Shown here in pieces: positions 34,709 to 44,092 of a stretch of DNA of 64,000 bases; the first letter of the stretch is position 1; every line of letters starts with the position of its first letter. Location of the stretch: NCBI GenBank assembly GCA_964428345.1, contig CAYRYD010000005.1:113671-177670 (forward strand), written 5' to 3'. The notes beneath the pieces are model-generated. The model did no database searches, was not told the origin of the DNA, and worked only from the letters and a program-made list of their open reading frames with translations. The translations under genes were made by a program, and so were the position numbers. This DNA is from JABDMH01 sp964428345 (GTDB lineage: Bacteria > Bacteroidota > Bacteroidia > Chitinophagales > Saprospiraceae).

Positions 34709-36205
34709 ATGGGCATTGTAAGAAGGCAGAGTCTCAAACGGACACTTATCTCCTATGTGGGGGTTCTTATCGGAGCTATCAGTGTATTGCAGATCTATCC
34801 CCTGGACTGGAAACTGTACGGCTTATCTCAATTCATCCTGTCAACCGCTACTCTTGTGGTTCCATTTGCATCATTTGGTATCAGTAGACTGACCGTTCGA
34901 TTCTTCCCTGATTTTGCGGACCCGGAATCGAAGCATCATGGTTTTCTTGGCCTTTTACTACTATGGACCCTCATTAGTTTTGGTTTTTTCCTGTTGGTCG
35001 TAACTCTGCTTGATCAGTGGTTGTTTGGTGTACTGAATTCCCTTGGGATGGACACAGATGTCTTTATTGATAACAAGACTTTCATTTATGCCATTAGTCT
35101 GGCTTTGGTGCTAAATGCAATTTTTGTATTCCATGCCAGCAATTTTAGAAGAATTGTAGTACCCGAGATATTTAACAATTTGCTTCTAAAGATTGCTTTG
35201 CCAGTTCTTATTATTTTATCATTTTATGGATACATTAAATTGGGTGTATTCAAGCTTTTGTATACTCTCGCATTTTATACAGCGTCAGTGGGTTTGTTAT
35301 TGTATCTTTCGTATTTAGGTCAATTTTCTTTAAAGTTAGACCTGAAATTTATCACCAGAAACTTGTTAAAAGGTATGTTTGTCTATGGCATTTATAATGT
35401 ACTTAATGTTGTTGGATATTTACTGTCTTTTAGAATTGATAGTGTCATGATTACATCTTATTTGGGCTATCAAAGCAATGGTTTTTATAGTTATTTTGCG
35501 TACATGGTCAATATAATGGTCATCCCCTATGCTTCTTTGGTATCTATTGCAGGTCCGATAATTGCTGAGAATCATTCTCGATCTGACATTAATCCGATTG
35601 CAAAGTTGTTCCGTCAGTCCTCTGAAGTTCTTTTTACCACCGGACTATATTTTATTTTTTGTGTTTGGATTTGTCTTGATCCCATCTTAGAGTTGACCCC
35701 AAAATCAGATGCTCTCAAACCATTAGTCTCAACATTTTTATTATTGGGTATTGGCCAGCTGATAAATGTATCGGCCGGATTGACTGAGCCCATAATAGGA
35801 TATTCCAGATTCTATAGATTCAATTTGTTTGCCTTGCTTTTATTGGCATGCGTTAACATTTTTTTGAATATATTTCTAATTCCAGTTTATGGAATAATTG
35901 GGGCTGCAATTGCTACATCGATATCATTTATTGTTTACAATATATCGCAGTTAGTATTTATATATGTACGTTTTAATATCATTCCTTTTTCATTAGTACA
36001 CCTAAAAGTATCCTTTATTTTTATCATAGCATATATTTTAGCAACCTTGGTTCCTGCCCCTGATAATCCAATATTCGAAATTTTACTGAGAGGATCTTTG
36101 TTTAGTTTATTATTCTTTGTGCCACAACTAATATTTAAAGTGTCACCGGATGTATTTAAATTGTGGTCTGATGTGAAGGCAAGGTCTAAATTTTTAGCTA
36201 AGTAG
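34709..36205 (+). CDS. Polysaccharide flippase (Wzx/MOP superfamily)
   Basis: A 498-residue integral membrane protein with about 12-14 helices and no large soluble domain, in the polysaccharide-export branch of the MATE/MOP superfamily. Typical features are the N-terminal SLKRTLISYVGVLIGAIS, the amphipathic FRIDSVMITSYLGYQSNGFY around the middle helix pair, and internal pseudo-symmetry. It would move a lipid-linked repeat unit across the inner membrane. No Wzy-type polymerase is seen in the window, though YfhO-like or distant membrane proteins could fill such a role. The gene is AT-rich. Confidence 0.85.
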   Translation: MGIVRRQSLKRTLISYVGVLIGAISVLQIYPLDWKLYGLSQFILSTATLVVPFASFGISRLTVRFFPDFADPESKHHGFLGLLLLWTLISFGFFLLVVTLLDQWLFGVLNSLGMDTDVFIDNKTFIYAISLALVLNAIFVFHASNFRRIVVPEIFNNLLLKIALPVLIILSFYGYIKLGVFKLLYTLAFYTASVGLLLYLSYLGQFSLKLDLKFITRNLLKGMFVYGIYNVLNVVGYLLSFRIDSVMITSYLGYQSNGFYSYFAYMVNIMVIPYASLVSIAGPIIAENHSRSDINPIAKLFRQSSEVLFTTGLYFIFCVWICLDPILELTPKSDALKPLVSTFLLLGIGQLINVSAGLTEPIIGYSRFYRFNLFALLLLACVNIFLNIFLIPVYGIIGAAIATSISFIVYNISQLVFIYVRFNIIPFSLVHLKVSFIFIIAYILATLVPAPDNPIFEILLRGSLFSLLFFVPQLIFKVSPDVFKLWSDVKARSKFLAK

Positions 36206-36211
36206 CATCAG

Positions 36212-37489
36212 CTATTTTTGGATTAGTAAGTTCAATATTTTTTTATTCACTGAGGCAGTAAATTTTCTGTATACACAAATCCATTCACCAAATTTTGTCT
36301 CAGAGAAATAATTATTGTGCCATAATAATGATATTTGGCAGTCATTCGAATTTCTGCCCCAGAAAGCCATAATGTTTGACAAGGCATCGGTTGCTTTAAT
36401 ACCCCGGTTTATGAAGGTGGCATCCATGATATGCAGTGGAAAGGCAGTGATTTCAAAAGGACGATTTCTATCAATATCAAAAGGTTGTAATGGCAGCCCA
36501 TAGGAGTTTCGAAATCCCATCGCCTCGGAGAATCCGGCAGTTGCATCCCTATGGATCCCGGTTCCTTCCAGGGATCGCCAGAGTTCTGGTAGTCTGCCGG
36601 CCAGATAGTGATTCCGGTTGATGGTGATCGATGGGTCAATTTGGTCTCTTTCCGTAACCGGATTTCGGCAACCCAGCGACTGGTGGACGCCAAGCTCATG
36701 CTTACATTCTTTGATCTGCCGTAGATATTTTCTTACTGTCTTATCTCCGATGTCGTAGTTGGCGTTTTCGATGATCCGGCCTGATGATGTCTGATATTTT
36801 TGCCGATTGGCCATCCAGAAGAAAGTGGCCTTGATACCGTATGTCTGGTGCAGGGTCAGGATTTTTCTGAAAATTTCCAGGTCCCGGTCCTTAAGGCTCT
36901 CCCATAGGAGCAGACGCAGAATGTGGTCAATCCGAAAGTTCCTGATAGCGGTCTTAAGTTCCGGCCAGATATTATGGAAAAGGTAGTCGATATCATGACT
37001 GATCCAGAGGTTACTTGGAAAGTTTTTTCTCCGGAGGTGCTGCAGGTCGGCGCAATCCTGCTGCAACCTGATCAGATATTGAAGCACCAGGTTTTCTTCT
37101 ACACAGCCAAATTTGTACTGGTAGCTGCAACGATACCGGTAACGATCGAGATCATCAAAGCATTCGGGATTGGTCACATATTCCTGCAGGAAGTTGGCCA
37201 TATAGGCACAAGTGCCGAGGTAATCCGGATTTCCGTCAGCGCAGCGAATCAATGGTGCGTCCTCCATCAGATTTTCATGGGCAAACCTCCGGTTGTCGAT
37301 GGCAGATACCAACTTTTCCGAGATCCGGATATCAGCTGACCTTTTGTCGGATATGGATACACCCCCGGTTGGTATCTCATAAAACCGTACCTCAAAGTGA
37401 TTTTCAAGTAAGCGCAGGGTGTGCTTTATGAGGGGTGCCACCCTAGCGGGCAGGTCAACGGAAATGGGGATATGTTCAGGTGCACTCAT
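36212..37489 (-). CDS. Polysaccharide deacetylase-like (DUF7033-type) protein
   Basis: A 425-residue protein related to polysaccharide deacetylases of surface-polymer loci. The carbohydrate-esterase fold is indicated by LWISHDIDYLF (about 163-173, equivalent to the metal-binding Asp motif), IKATFFWMANR, ECKHELGVHQSLGC (the His-x-x-x-His-like block) and LLWHNNYF near the end. The N-terminal 130 residues (FLQEYVTNPECFDDLDRYRYR) resemble the DUF7033 region. It probably removes N- or O-acetyl groups. It overlaps the upstream acetyltransferase by 14 bases, and the G+C of this pair is like the rest of the chromosome, not the AT-rich flanks. Confidence 0.72.
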   Translation of the reverse strand: MSAPEHIPISVDLPARVAPLIKHTLRLLENHFEVRFYEIPTGGVSISDKRSADIRISEKLVSAIDNRRFAHENLMEDAPLIRCADGNPDYLGTCAYMANFLQEYVTNPECFDDLDRYRYRCSYQYKFGCVEENLVLQYLIRLQQDCADLQHLRRKNFPSNLWISHDIDYLFHNIWPELKTAIRNFRIDHILRLLLWESLKDRDLEIFRKILTLHQTYGIKATFFWMANRQKYQTSSGRIIENANYDIGDKTVRKYLRQIKECKHELGVHQSLGCRNPVTERDQIDPSITINRNHYLAGRLPELWRSLEGTGIHRDATAGFSEAMGFRNSYGLPLQPFDIDRNRPFEITAFPLHIMDATFINRGIKATDALSNIMAFWGRNSNDCQISLLWHNNYFSETKFGEWICVYRKFTASVNKKILNLLIQK

Positions 37490-38069
37490 CTTCCGGTTTC
37501 ACCACATCATCCTTTAAAAGATATATTTCACCACTTTCCGGGCATTGGGCCCTGCCGTGTTCGTCAAATTGCAGCCGGTGACCGAAACGGCTCATCCATC
37601 CGGTCTGACGGCCGGGATTCCCCACGATGAGCGCAAAGTCCGGAATCGCCTTGGTCACGACCGTTCCTGCACCGATAAAGGCATACCGGCCGATGGAATT
37701 TCCGCATAAGATGGTGGCATTGGCTCCAATCGTGGCACCCTGCCGGACGATCGTCTGCAGATAGGCTGACTTGCGGTTGATGGCGCTCCGGGGATTGATC
37801 ACATTGGTGAAGACCATGGAGGGCCCAAGAAACACATCATCTTCACAAATGACCCCCGCATAGATCGACACGTTGTTTTGAACCTTGACATTATTGCCCA
37901 GTACGACACCGTTCGCGACAAAGACATTCTGTCCGAGATTGCAATTTCTACCAATGACTGCTTTTGGCATGATGTGGGTGAAGTGCCAAATCCTGGTGCC
38001 TGAACCGATATGGGCGCCTTTATCAATTACCGCAGTAGGGTGTGCGTAAAATGATGGCATCAAACTCAT
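37476..38069 (-). CDS. Left-handed beta-helix N-acetyltransferase (WbpD/WlbB-like)
   Basis: A 197-residue hexapeptide-repeat acyltransferase resembling UDP-2-acetamido-3-amino-2,3-dideoxy-glucuronate N-acetyltransferases. Hexapeptide repeats run from YAHPTAVIDKGAHIGSG through IGRNCNLGQNVFVANGVVLG to IGRYAFIGAGTVVTK. The C-terminal GNPGRQTGWMSRFG fits the acetyl-CoA/substrate tail of this subgroup. It would add an acetyl group to a 3-amino uronic acid sugar. That partner pathway (WbpA/B/E) is not in the window. The start is ATG 38069 (or 38060); a TTG at 38075 is also open. Confidence 0.85.
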   Translation of the reverse strand: MSLMPSFYAHPTAVIDKGAHIGSGTRIWHFTHIMPKAVIGRNCNLGQNVFVANGVVLGNNVKVQNNVSIYAGVICEDDVFLGPSMVFTNVINPRSAINRKSAYLQTIVRQGATIGANATILCGNSIGRYAFIGAGTVVTKAIPDFALIVGNPGRQTGWMSRFGHRLQFDEHGRAQCPESGEIYLLKDDVVKPEDECT

Positions 38070-38270
38070 TGTCAATTAATTAGGAAGTCAACACAGGACG
38101 AATATAAGGGTTTTGACTGCTGTATCTTAAAGGAAGTTATAGATCCCTTCGTAGAATTTCTGAAGCGACATTTCATAGATGTAAAAATATAGCTATACTA
38201 TGATTTTTGTATTTTACATGTCAGTTTATTCATTTTAACAAAGTTGAGGAACGGTACACAAATTAAATCA

Positions 38271-39305
38271 ATGAAGAATATTTTTGCACAATTTCTGATT
38301 TCTACATGCATACTGGGCTCTGTACTTGCGCAATATCAGCACACAATTGTTTTGCAGCCTGGACCACAAGAAGGAAAAGACGCAGATTTGTTCAGTGCTC
38401 CCGAATGGATGAATCAGAACTTTGGTGATACACCCTGAACAACACTGGTACCGAGCAGAATCATGGACTCGTTATGATAATTTGAACCTTGTGAGAGGAT
38501 TGATCTATTTCCCTATGATGGAACTCCCAATAGAACCGGATTCCATCTTGGAGATCACCTTAACCCTTTATAAAGACCACAACTATCCCTACAGTCAAGG
38601 AGGTGCTTATGGGGACAATGCATGTCGCTTTCATCTTCTCACAGAAGATTGGGATGAAAAGACCGTTACATGGAACACTCAGCCTGCTTTTGATTCCAAT
38701 GTATATTAGAGATTTCTGCAAGTAACAATTATGACTCACTGGAAATCGATTTGACCGATATGATTAGGACTTGCATAAAGAATGGTGATTCTTTCTATGG
38801 CTTTATAATTAAGAATACCATTGAGGAGATTTACAGAAGCCGTAATTTCTATTCCTCAGATGGAGAGATTCCTTCAAGGAGACCAAATAACGATATCCTT
38901 CAAGTCAGCATCGCAATGTATGTGGTACAAGATAAATGGTAATCTTTTCTATCTTGGTGGTAATGTGTCGATAGGCACTGCAGATAGTCACGGATATAAA
39001 TTGGCGGTTGATGGTACGATTTTCTCTAAGGAAGCAGCGGTTAGTCCTCAAGGTTGGCCCGATTTTGTTTTTGAGGATGAGTATGATTTAATGTCGCTTG
39101 ATGACCTGCGCTCTCATCTGAAAGTGCATAAACATTTACCCGATATACCTGATGAGGAGGAAGTTAGGACTTTCGGGATAGGGTTGGGAGATATCAATGA
39201 AAAACTACTTCAGAAGATCGAAGAACTCACACTCATATTCTTGAACAAGACGAAAGAGTAAGAAGTCTTGAAAGGCATTTGGAAAATTTTGAGAGTCGTG
39301 AATAG
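38271..39305 (+). pseudogene. Broken DNRLRE-type surface protein gene
   Basis: The reading frame begins with a signal peptide (MKNIFAQFLISTCILGSVLAQ), then changes frame four times: near 38435, 38709, 38940 and 39228. Read across the frames it gives a DNRLRE-like beta-sandwich (HTIVLQPGPQEGKDA, then LVRGLIYFPMMELP, ITLTLYKDHN and EDWDEKTVTWNT), a segment NVSIGTADSHGYKLAVDG as in Bacteroidota fibre-type proteins, and the C-terminus VHKHLPDIPDEEEV ... KLLQKIEELT typical of that group. The intact protein would have been about 340 residues. It ends three bases before the sensor kinase start. Sequencing errors are unlikely given that the neighbouring genes are intact. Confidence 0.8.
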
Positions 39306-39308
39306 CCC

Positions 39309-42308
39309 ATGCGTAGACCCTTATTAGACAATCATGTAATGATGAAATTGGTGTTTTGCAGTTTTGTCATCTTTTCCTCTTTGACATACAGCCAAAACCC
39401 AAGTCCTTTTTTTAAAGAATATTCAACCTATAATGGGCTTCCCAGTCCCGAGGTTCATTCTATTTTTCAGGATAGTAGGGGGTATATGTGGTTCGGCACT
39501 GATAATGGGGTTGCGAGATTTGACGGCTACAATTTTGTTACTTATGGTGCGGCCGCTGGACTTGATTACAATGTGATATTGAACATTTTTGAAGATCCTC
39601 AGGGCAGGATATGGTTTAGTGCGTTGAACGGACAAGTCTTTATTTTGGATAGTGACAAGATCGAACCCTATAAGTATAATCATGTAGTCGAGCAATACAG
39701 GTCTGGTTTTGTAGATGGTCAACTGATGAAAGTTGGCGATGATCTTACTGCCAGTTTTATGCTGACTTCCTGTGGTCTTCTTACCATCGATTCGTCTGGT
39801 AGAGATAATCTTGAAAACTGTTTGGATCTTGAATCGATTCTGGTTTATCATGACAAGGATATTTCATTTGCTACTAATTGTAATTGTCTTAGCACGGATA
39901 GAAGTCTTCAAAATGGCAATTCGACAATTTTCGAGATTCTAGCCTTTGGAAAAAGAAAACAGTTTAGGATAGACTATTCCCCGATGAAGTCAGTGCAACC
40001 CTTTTCTTTTCAATTGGATAGTTCCACCATGATAATAGGATATGATGGTGTTCTTTATTTTTTGGAAGACGGTCAGCTTACCTGGAACCGTCCTGAACCA
40101 TATAAGATCCACGACCTGCAATTCGCGAAGAATGGAGGAATTTGGATGGGTCTTTCCCATCTCCGGGGACTTCGATTCTATGAAGATTACCACGCCCTTA
40201 AACAAAACAAATATCAGGAATTCCTGGGTGGCATGACGATTACCAGCATGTTGGAGGACCGGGATGGCGGTCTTTGGGTGGCCAGTCATGATTCGGGGCT
40301 CTTCTATTGTTCGAATACTAAGACTAAGATCTACCGAGATACATTAGGATTTTCTTCTAAGATAGTATCTGCAATTGCCTTCAAAGATAGACAGAACCTG
40401 TTTGTAGGATTGGGAAATGGACAAGTTATTTCACTGAATCTTGAGAACAATCAGAGAGAGATAATACCTTTTTCATATACAGGTGTCATCAATCATGTCT
40501 ATGACTTGTATTATGATAGAATCAATGATGAACTGTGGGCCGATGAAGAGCGATTCAGCAAAGGTATCTCTAATGACAAAGTATTTGATACTCAGGGGTG
40601 GAAGCACTTTTTCGGAAGAAAATATCATTATGATAGCAACAGACAACTATTATGGATCGTAAAGGGACAAGGATTTTATTCAGTACAGCCTTCAAATGCC
40701 ACGATTTTTCCCGAAGCTGGTAATTTCACCATTAAACAGAGATTCTTCTCCATCTACACCGACATCAACGGTACTGTCTGGACCGGCGGCAACAACGGTC
40801 TGGCCGAATGGCGTGATACCATACTGATTCCGGTACAAGTGGATCACCCGGCATTTAAACAACGCATTGAAGATATCGATGCCTTTAACCGGACACACCT
40901 GATCTTTGGCACCAAAGGACGGGGAGTAATCATCTGGAAAGAGGGAGAAATTATCGAGGTCAATTCCAGCCATGGACTTGCTTCGGATATGATCGAAGAC
41001 GTCCATGTGGACGAAAATAACATTGCCTGGATCGCTACTTTCAACGGATTGAGTAAAATTACCCTGGATGCACTGGACCAACCCACGGTGCGTACCTTCA
41101 CGATTGAGAATGGCCTCCCATCCAATGAGATTTATCAAATCAAAAGCTTTGAGGGCCAACCTTGGCTATGTACCGGCGGCGGTTTGGTCCGCTGGCAGGA
41201 TCCTCCCTTCGAATTCCACTCGTACAAACCGGAAATACGGCAGGTATGGATTAATGGTGCATCGTCATCTTTTCGCACAGATTTTTCTCATTGGGAAAAT
41301 AACCTGACCATTGATTTTCTGACCATCGATTATCAGCAGTTTGGTCAGATCAACTACCGGTACCGGCTGAGCGATTCCGAACCATGGACCCAATCGAAAA
41401 ATCCTTCCGTCAGTTTTGCCAGGCTCAACCCGGGCATGTACCATTTTGAAATTCAGTCGCAAAACAAAGACAAAGTCTGGAGTGCAAGCACCATCTACCC
41501 TTTTATGATCCGCCAACCATGGTATGCCACCTGGTGGTTTGTCACCATGAGTGCATTAGCATTGTTCGCAATCGGATATTTTGTGTTGAATTGGTGGAAC
41601 AGACGAAAACGGGAGGAGGATCGATTTAAATCAGAAATGGATAATTTGAAAAAATCAGCGTTGCAGGCTCAGATGAATCCCCATTTTATTTTCAATTGTC
41701 TGAATTCCATTCAGAGCTATATCAATCAGGGTAAGAAAGAAGATGCCAATACCTATTTGCTGAATTTTGCCAATCTCATCCGCGGTTGTCTCAACGCTTC
41801 CCTTGAAAAGGAAATTTCCCTGGAGCAGGATATCAACTTTATCCGGAATTATCTGGATCTGGAAAGTATGCGGTTTACTCCGGACTTTCACTATGAGTTC
41901 GACATCGATCCGGTGCTGCAACCAGATCGTATTCTGCTTGAACCGATGCTGATTCTTCCCTTTGTGGAGAATGCGGTAATTCACGGATTATCAAGGTCTG
42001 ACCGTCAGGGTCAGATTAAAATCAGCTACCGGTTACATGAGGACTGCCTTCACGTGTCGATACAAGATAATGGAGAAGGGTTAAACAGGATCAACGGAGC
42101 CTCAAAGGATCACAGAAAGCATAAATCGGTGGGGATTACCATTACCAGGAAGAGATTGGAATTACTGGATCAGAATATGAGTGACTGGATCCGGTTTCAC
42201 GATATCAGCAATGGATCCGCTGTGAAGGGTACCCGGGTTGACTTGAAAATCAGGATTAAAATCCTGGATATTAAGCAAATGAATAAGGAAAGCAGAGATA
42301 TTGCTTAA
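39309..42308 (+). CDS. Propeller-type sensor histidine kinase (LytS-like), orphan
   Basis: A 999-residue membrane sensor. After a signal peptide comes a two-propeller-type periplasmic region of Reg_prop repeats (GYMWFGTDNGVARFDG, GRIWFSALNG, GGLWVASHDSG, GTVWTGGNNG, NIAWIATFNG), a Y_Y_Y-like domain (about 650-735), one membrane helix (about 741-762), and a LytS-type kinase: His792 in QMNPHFIFNCLNS, VENAVIHGL, and the ATP-site QDNGEG. This class phosphorylates LytTR-type regulators, but none is encoded beside it. Starts at 39309 or at MM (39339/39342) are possible. G+C shifts from about 32-43% to 50-55% near 40720, around residue 470. Confidence 0.85.
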   Translation: MRRPLLDNHVMMKLVFCSFVIFSSLTYSQNPSPFFKEYSTYNGLPSPEVHSIFQDSRGYMWFGTDNGVARFDGYNFVTYGAAAGLDYNVILNIFEDPQGRIWFSALNGQVFILDSDKIEPYKYNHVVEQYRSGFVDGQLMKVGDDLTASFMLTSCGLLTIDSSGRDNLENCLDLESILVYHDKDISFATNCNCLSTDRSLQNGNSTIFEILAFGKRKQFRIDYSPMKSVQPFSFQLDSSTMIIGYDGVLYFLEDGQLTWNRPEPYKIHDLQFAKNGGIWMGLSHLRGLRFYEDYHALKQNKYQEFLGGMTITSMLEDRDGGLWVASHDSGLFYCSNTKTKIYRDTLGFSSKIVSAIAFKDRQNLFVGLGNGQVISLNLENNQREIIPFSYTGVINHVYDLYYDRINDELWADEERFSKGISNDKVFDTQGWKHFFGRKYHYDSNRQLLWIVKGQGFYSVQPSNATIFPEAGNFTIKQRFFSIYTDINGTVWTGGNNGLAEWRDTILIPVQVDHPAFKQRIEDIDAFNRTHLIFGTKGRGVIIWKEGEIIEVNSSHGLASDMIEDVHVDENNIAWIATFNGLSKITLDALDQPTVRTFTIENGLPSNEIYQIKSFEGQPWLCTGGGLVRWQDPPFEFHSYKPEIRQVWINGASSSFRTDFSHWENNLTIDFLTIDYQQFGQINYRYRLSDSEPWTQSKNPSVSFARLNPGMYHFEIQSQNKDKVWSASTIYPFMIRQPWYATWWFVTMSALALFAIGYFVLNWWNRRKREEDRFKSEMDNLKKSALQAQMNPHFIFNCLNSIQSYINQGKKEDANTYLLNFANLIRGCLNASLEKEISLEQDINFIRNYLDLESMRFTPDFHYEFDIDPVLQPDRILLEPMLILPFVENAVIHGLSRSDRQGQIKISYRLHEDCLHVSIQDNGEGLNRINGASKDHRKHKSVGITITRKRLELLDQNMSDWIRFHDISNGSAVKGTRVDLKIRIKILDIKQMNKESRDIA

Positions 42309-42359
42309 TTGAAGGAGTTCGGTGCAATTGTCCAGACCTGTAATGACAGTATTTTGTGC

Positions 42360-43517
42360 CTATTGGTCACTATTATTTTGCTCCACTATTTCATACACGA
42401 CCTTTTCTGAATCGGTGTAAATAGTACCCAGGATGCCTCCCAGTTTATAGTTATCAAAGCCGACAAAATAGAGACCCTGAAAATCTCCCCTCCCCATACA
42501 ATCCCGGGGCAGTCCATATTGATCCAGTAGTTTGTCGGCATTTTCAAGTAATCCGGTCAAACCGGATTGATAACCGGTCGCCAGGATGACCGCATCGACC
42601 TCCAACAGATCCCCGTTTTTCAGGATGACTCCATTGGTAGTGAAAGCATTGACATCCGGTACAATTTTGATTTTTCCCGCTTTGATCATGGCGACAGTAC
42701 CCAGATCGATGACCGGTGTCTGCCCCGTCAGTTTTAACTGATCAACCGGATCCATGGGAGAAGGTTGCAGGCCGAATTTTCTTAAATCGCCGAGGATCAG
42801 CCGGGTACTGATACGGCTGATCAGCCTGCCTGCCCCAAAGGGGAGCTTCTCCAGCATTTTACCGGTAAGCTGGGCTGGCCTGCCAAGCACATCACGCGGT
42901 ACGATATTAACGTGCGAACGGACTGACAGATACGTTTCCACTCCATGGTCGGCAAGATCGAGAGCGATCTCGGCACCGGTATTTCCCATTCCGATTACCA
43001 GCACCTTTAGACCGGTATAGGGAACCGGATTTTTATAGAACCGGCTGTGTATGATTTCTCCCGAGTAGTCTTCCTGGCCAGACCAGTGGGGCATGACCGG
43101 AATGCGATTGCAGCCGGTGGCAATAACCACCTGAGTGGCCTTGAAGATCTTTTGGTCACTCGTGAGAATCTCCCAATGTTTATCATCTTTCCGGATCCTG
43201 ATAACCTCAGTGCCGAAGATGGGCTGAATATTAAAATGTTGAGCATAACTTTGGCAATAATCGGCCAGCTGCTGACGGGACACATAGCGGGGATAATGCG
43301 CCGGAAATGGAAGGTGGGGAAGGTGAGAGAGTTCTTTGACAGTATGGAGATGCAGGCGGTCATAATGTTGATGCCACATGGAAGCAACCACCCCATCCCT
43401 TTCCAACATGGTAAAATCCTGCTGATGCTGACGCAACCTGCCGGCAACTGCCAGACCGGCTGGTCCCGCCCCTACGATGATGATCTTTTCCCCCGGCGGT
43501 CTGATATCATTCATCAT
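42360..43517 (-). CDS. FAD-dependent monooxygenase-like oxidoreductase
   Basis: A 385-residue FAD/NADPH enzyme of the flavin-containing monooxygenase/CzcO group. Two dinucleotide folds are present: FAD site IIIVGAGPAGLAVAG (12-26) and NADPH site VLVIGMGNTGAEIALDL (about 170-186). ATGCNRIPVMP lies before the second and VILATGYQSG near the end. Hydroxylation or Baeyer-Villiger-type oxidation of an unknown substrate is expected. It is the last gene of a three-gene operon with an acyl-CoA ligase and a small membrane protein. Confidence 0.85.
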   Translation of the reverse strand: MMNDIRPPGEKIIIVGAGPAGLAVAGRLRQHQQDFTMLERDGVVASMWHQHYDRLHLHTVKELSHLPHLPFPAHYPRYVSRQQLADYCQSYAQHFNIQPIFGTEVIRIRKDDKHWEILTSDQKIFKATQVVIATGCNRIPVMPHWSGQEDYSGEIIHSRFYKNPVPYTGLKVLVIGMGNTGAEIALDLADHGVETYLSVRSHVNIVPRDVLGRPAQLTGKMLEKLPFGAGRLISRISTRLILGDLRKFGLQPSPMDPVDQLKLTGQTPVIDLGTVAMIKAGKIKIVPDVNAFTTNGVILKNGDLLEVDAVILATGYQSGLTGLLENADKLLDQYGLPRDCMGRGDFQGLYFVGFDNYKLGGILGTIYTDSEKVVYEIVEQNNSDQ

Positions 43518-43549
43518 ACTTCATTGAAATTTCAATGGAAACAGGGTCA

Positions 43550-44086
43550 TTATTGCGGTGCAATGTTAGCATTGGAAAGGCTGTGGTGTATGATTAACCG
43601 GCCCTGATATTCACCGATTTCAAAGACCGGTACCGATATCAGATGACCTTCGGGGGTTTGATAGACATGGATGGTTTCGTCTCTACTGAATAGGGTATCA
43701 GGGAGGTCTTTGGTGGCATCGGTTCCTTCCAGAATCCGGTTAGTGGCCAGGATGATTTTACCATCGGGCAGGACAAATTCAATGCCTGTGACCGGGGTCT
43801 CCCTAACAATTTGCAGAGTCATGGCCAGTGCTTTATCCCATGACTTCTGAGCGAGGTCGTTGCGCAACAGCGAAGCATAAAAGGCAGCCTCCCGTTTGAT
43901 TGCATCGATGTGATTTTGCCCGGTAATGATGGCAATCCGGTTATTACAGTCTATTTGTTCTTTGTCCAGCAACAACTTTGCCTGTCTTGCCGACCACCTG
44001 AAGACTGAATACTGATAAAGGTTTCCAGCCCCCAGAATGAATATCAGGATATACCAAAACCAATTTCGCTTAAAATGCGTTTTCAT
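43550..44086 (-). CDS. Membrane-anchored hypothetical protein with a periplasmic domain
   Basis: A 178-residue protein with one N-terminal helix (about 8-28) then a soluble domain. The domain begins with a long helix (about 33-75, IDAIKREAAFYASLLRNDL), followed by alternating short strands (ITGIEFVLPDGKIILATN, HVYQTPEGHLISVPVFEIG, GRLIIHHSL). This resembles the PAS-like extracytoplasmic part of single-helix sensors (Cache-like), but no signalling domain follows. I do not recognise a family. It sits six bases after the acyl-CoA ligase stop and 32 before the monooxygenase gene, so it is likely in that operon. Confidence 0.65.
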   Translation of the reverse strand: MKTHFKRNWFWYILIFILGAGNLYQYSVFRWSARQAKLLLDKEQIDCNNRIAIITGQNHIDAIKREAAFYASLLRNDLAQKSWDKALAMTLQIVRETPVTGIEFVLPDGKIILATNRILEGTDATKDLPDTLFSRDETIHVYQTPEGHLISVPVFEIGEYQGRLIIHHSLSNANIAPQ

Positions 44087-44092
44087 CCGGAC

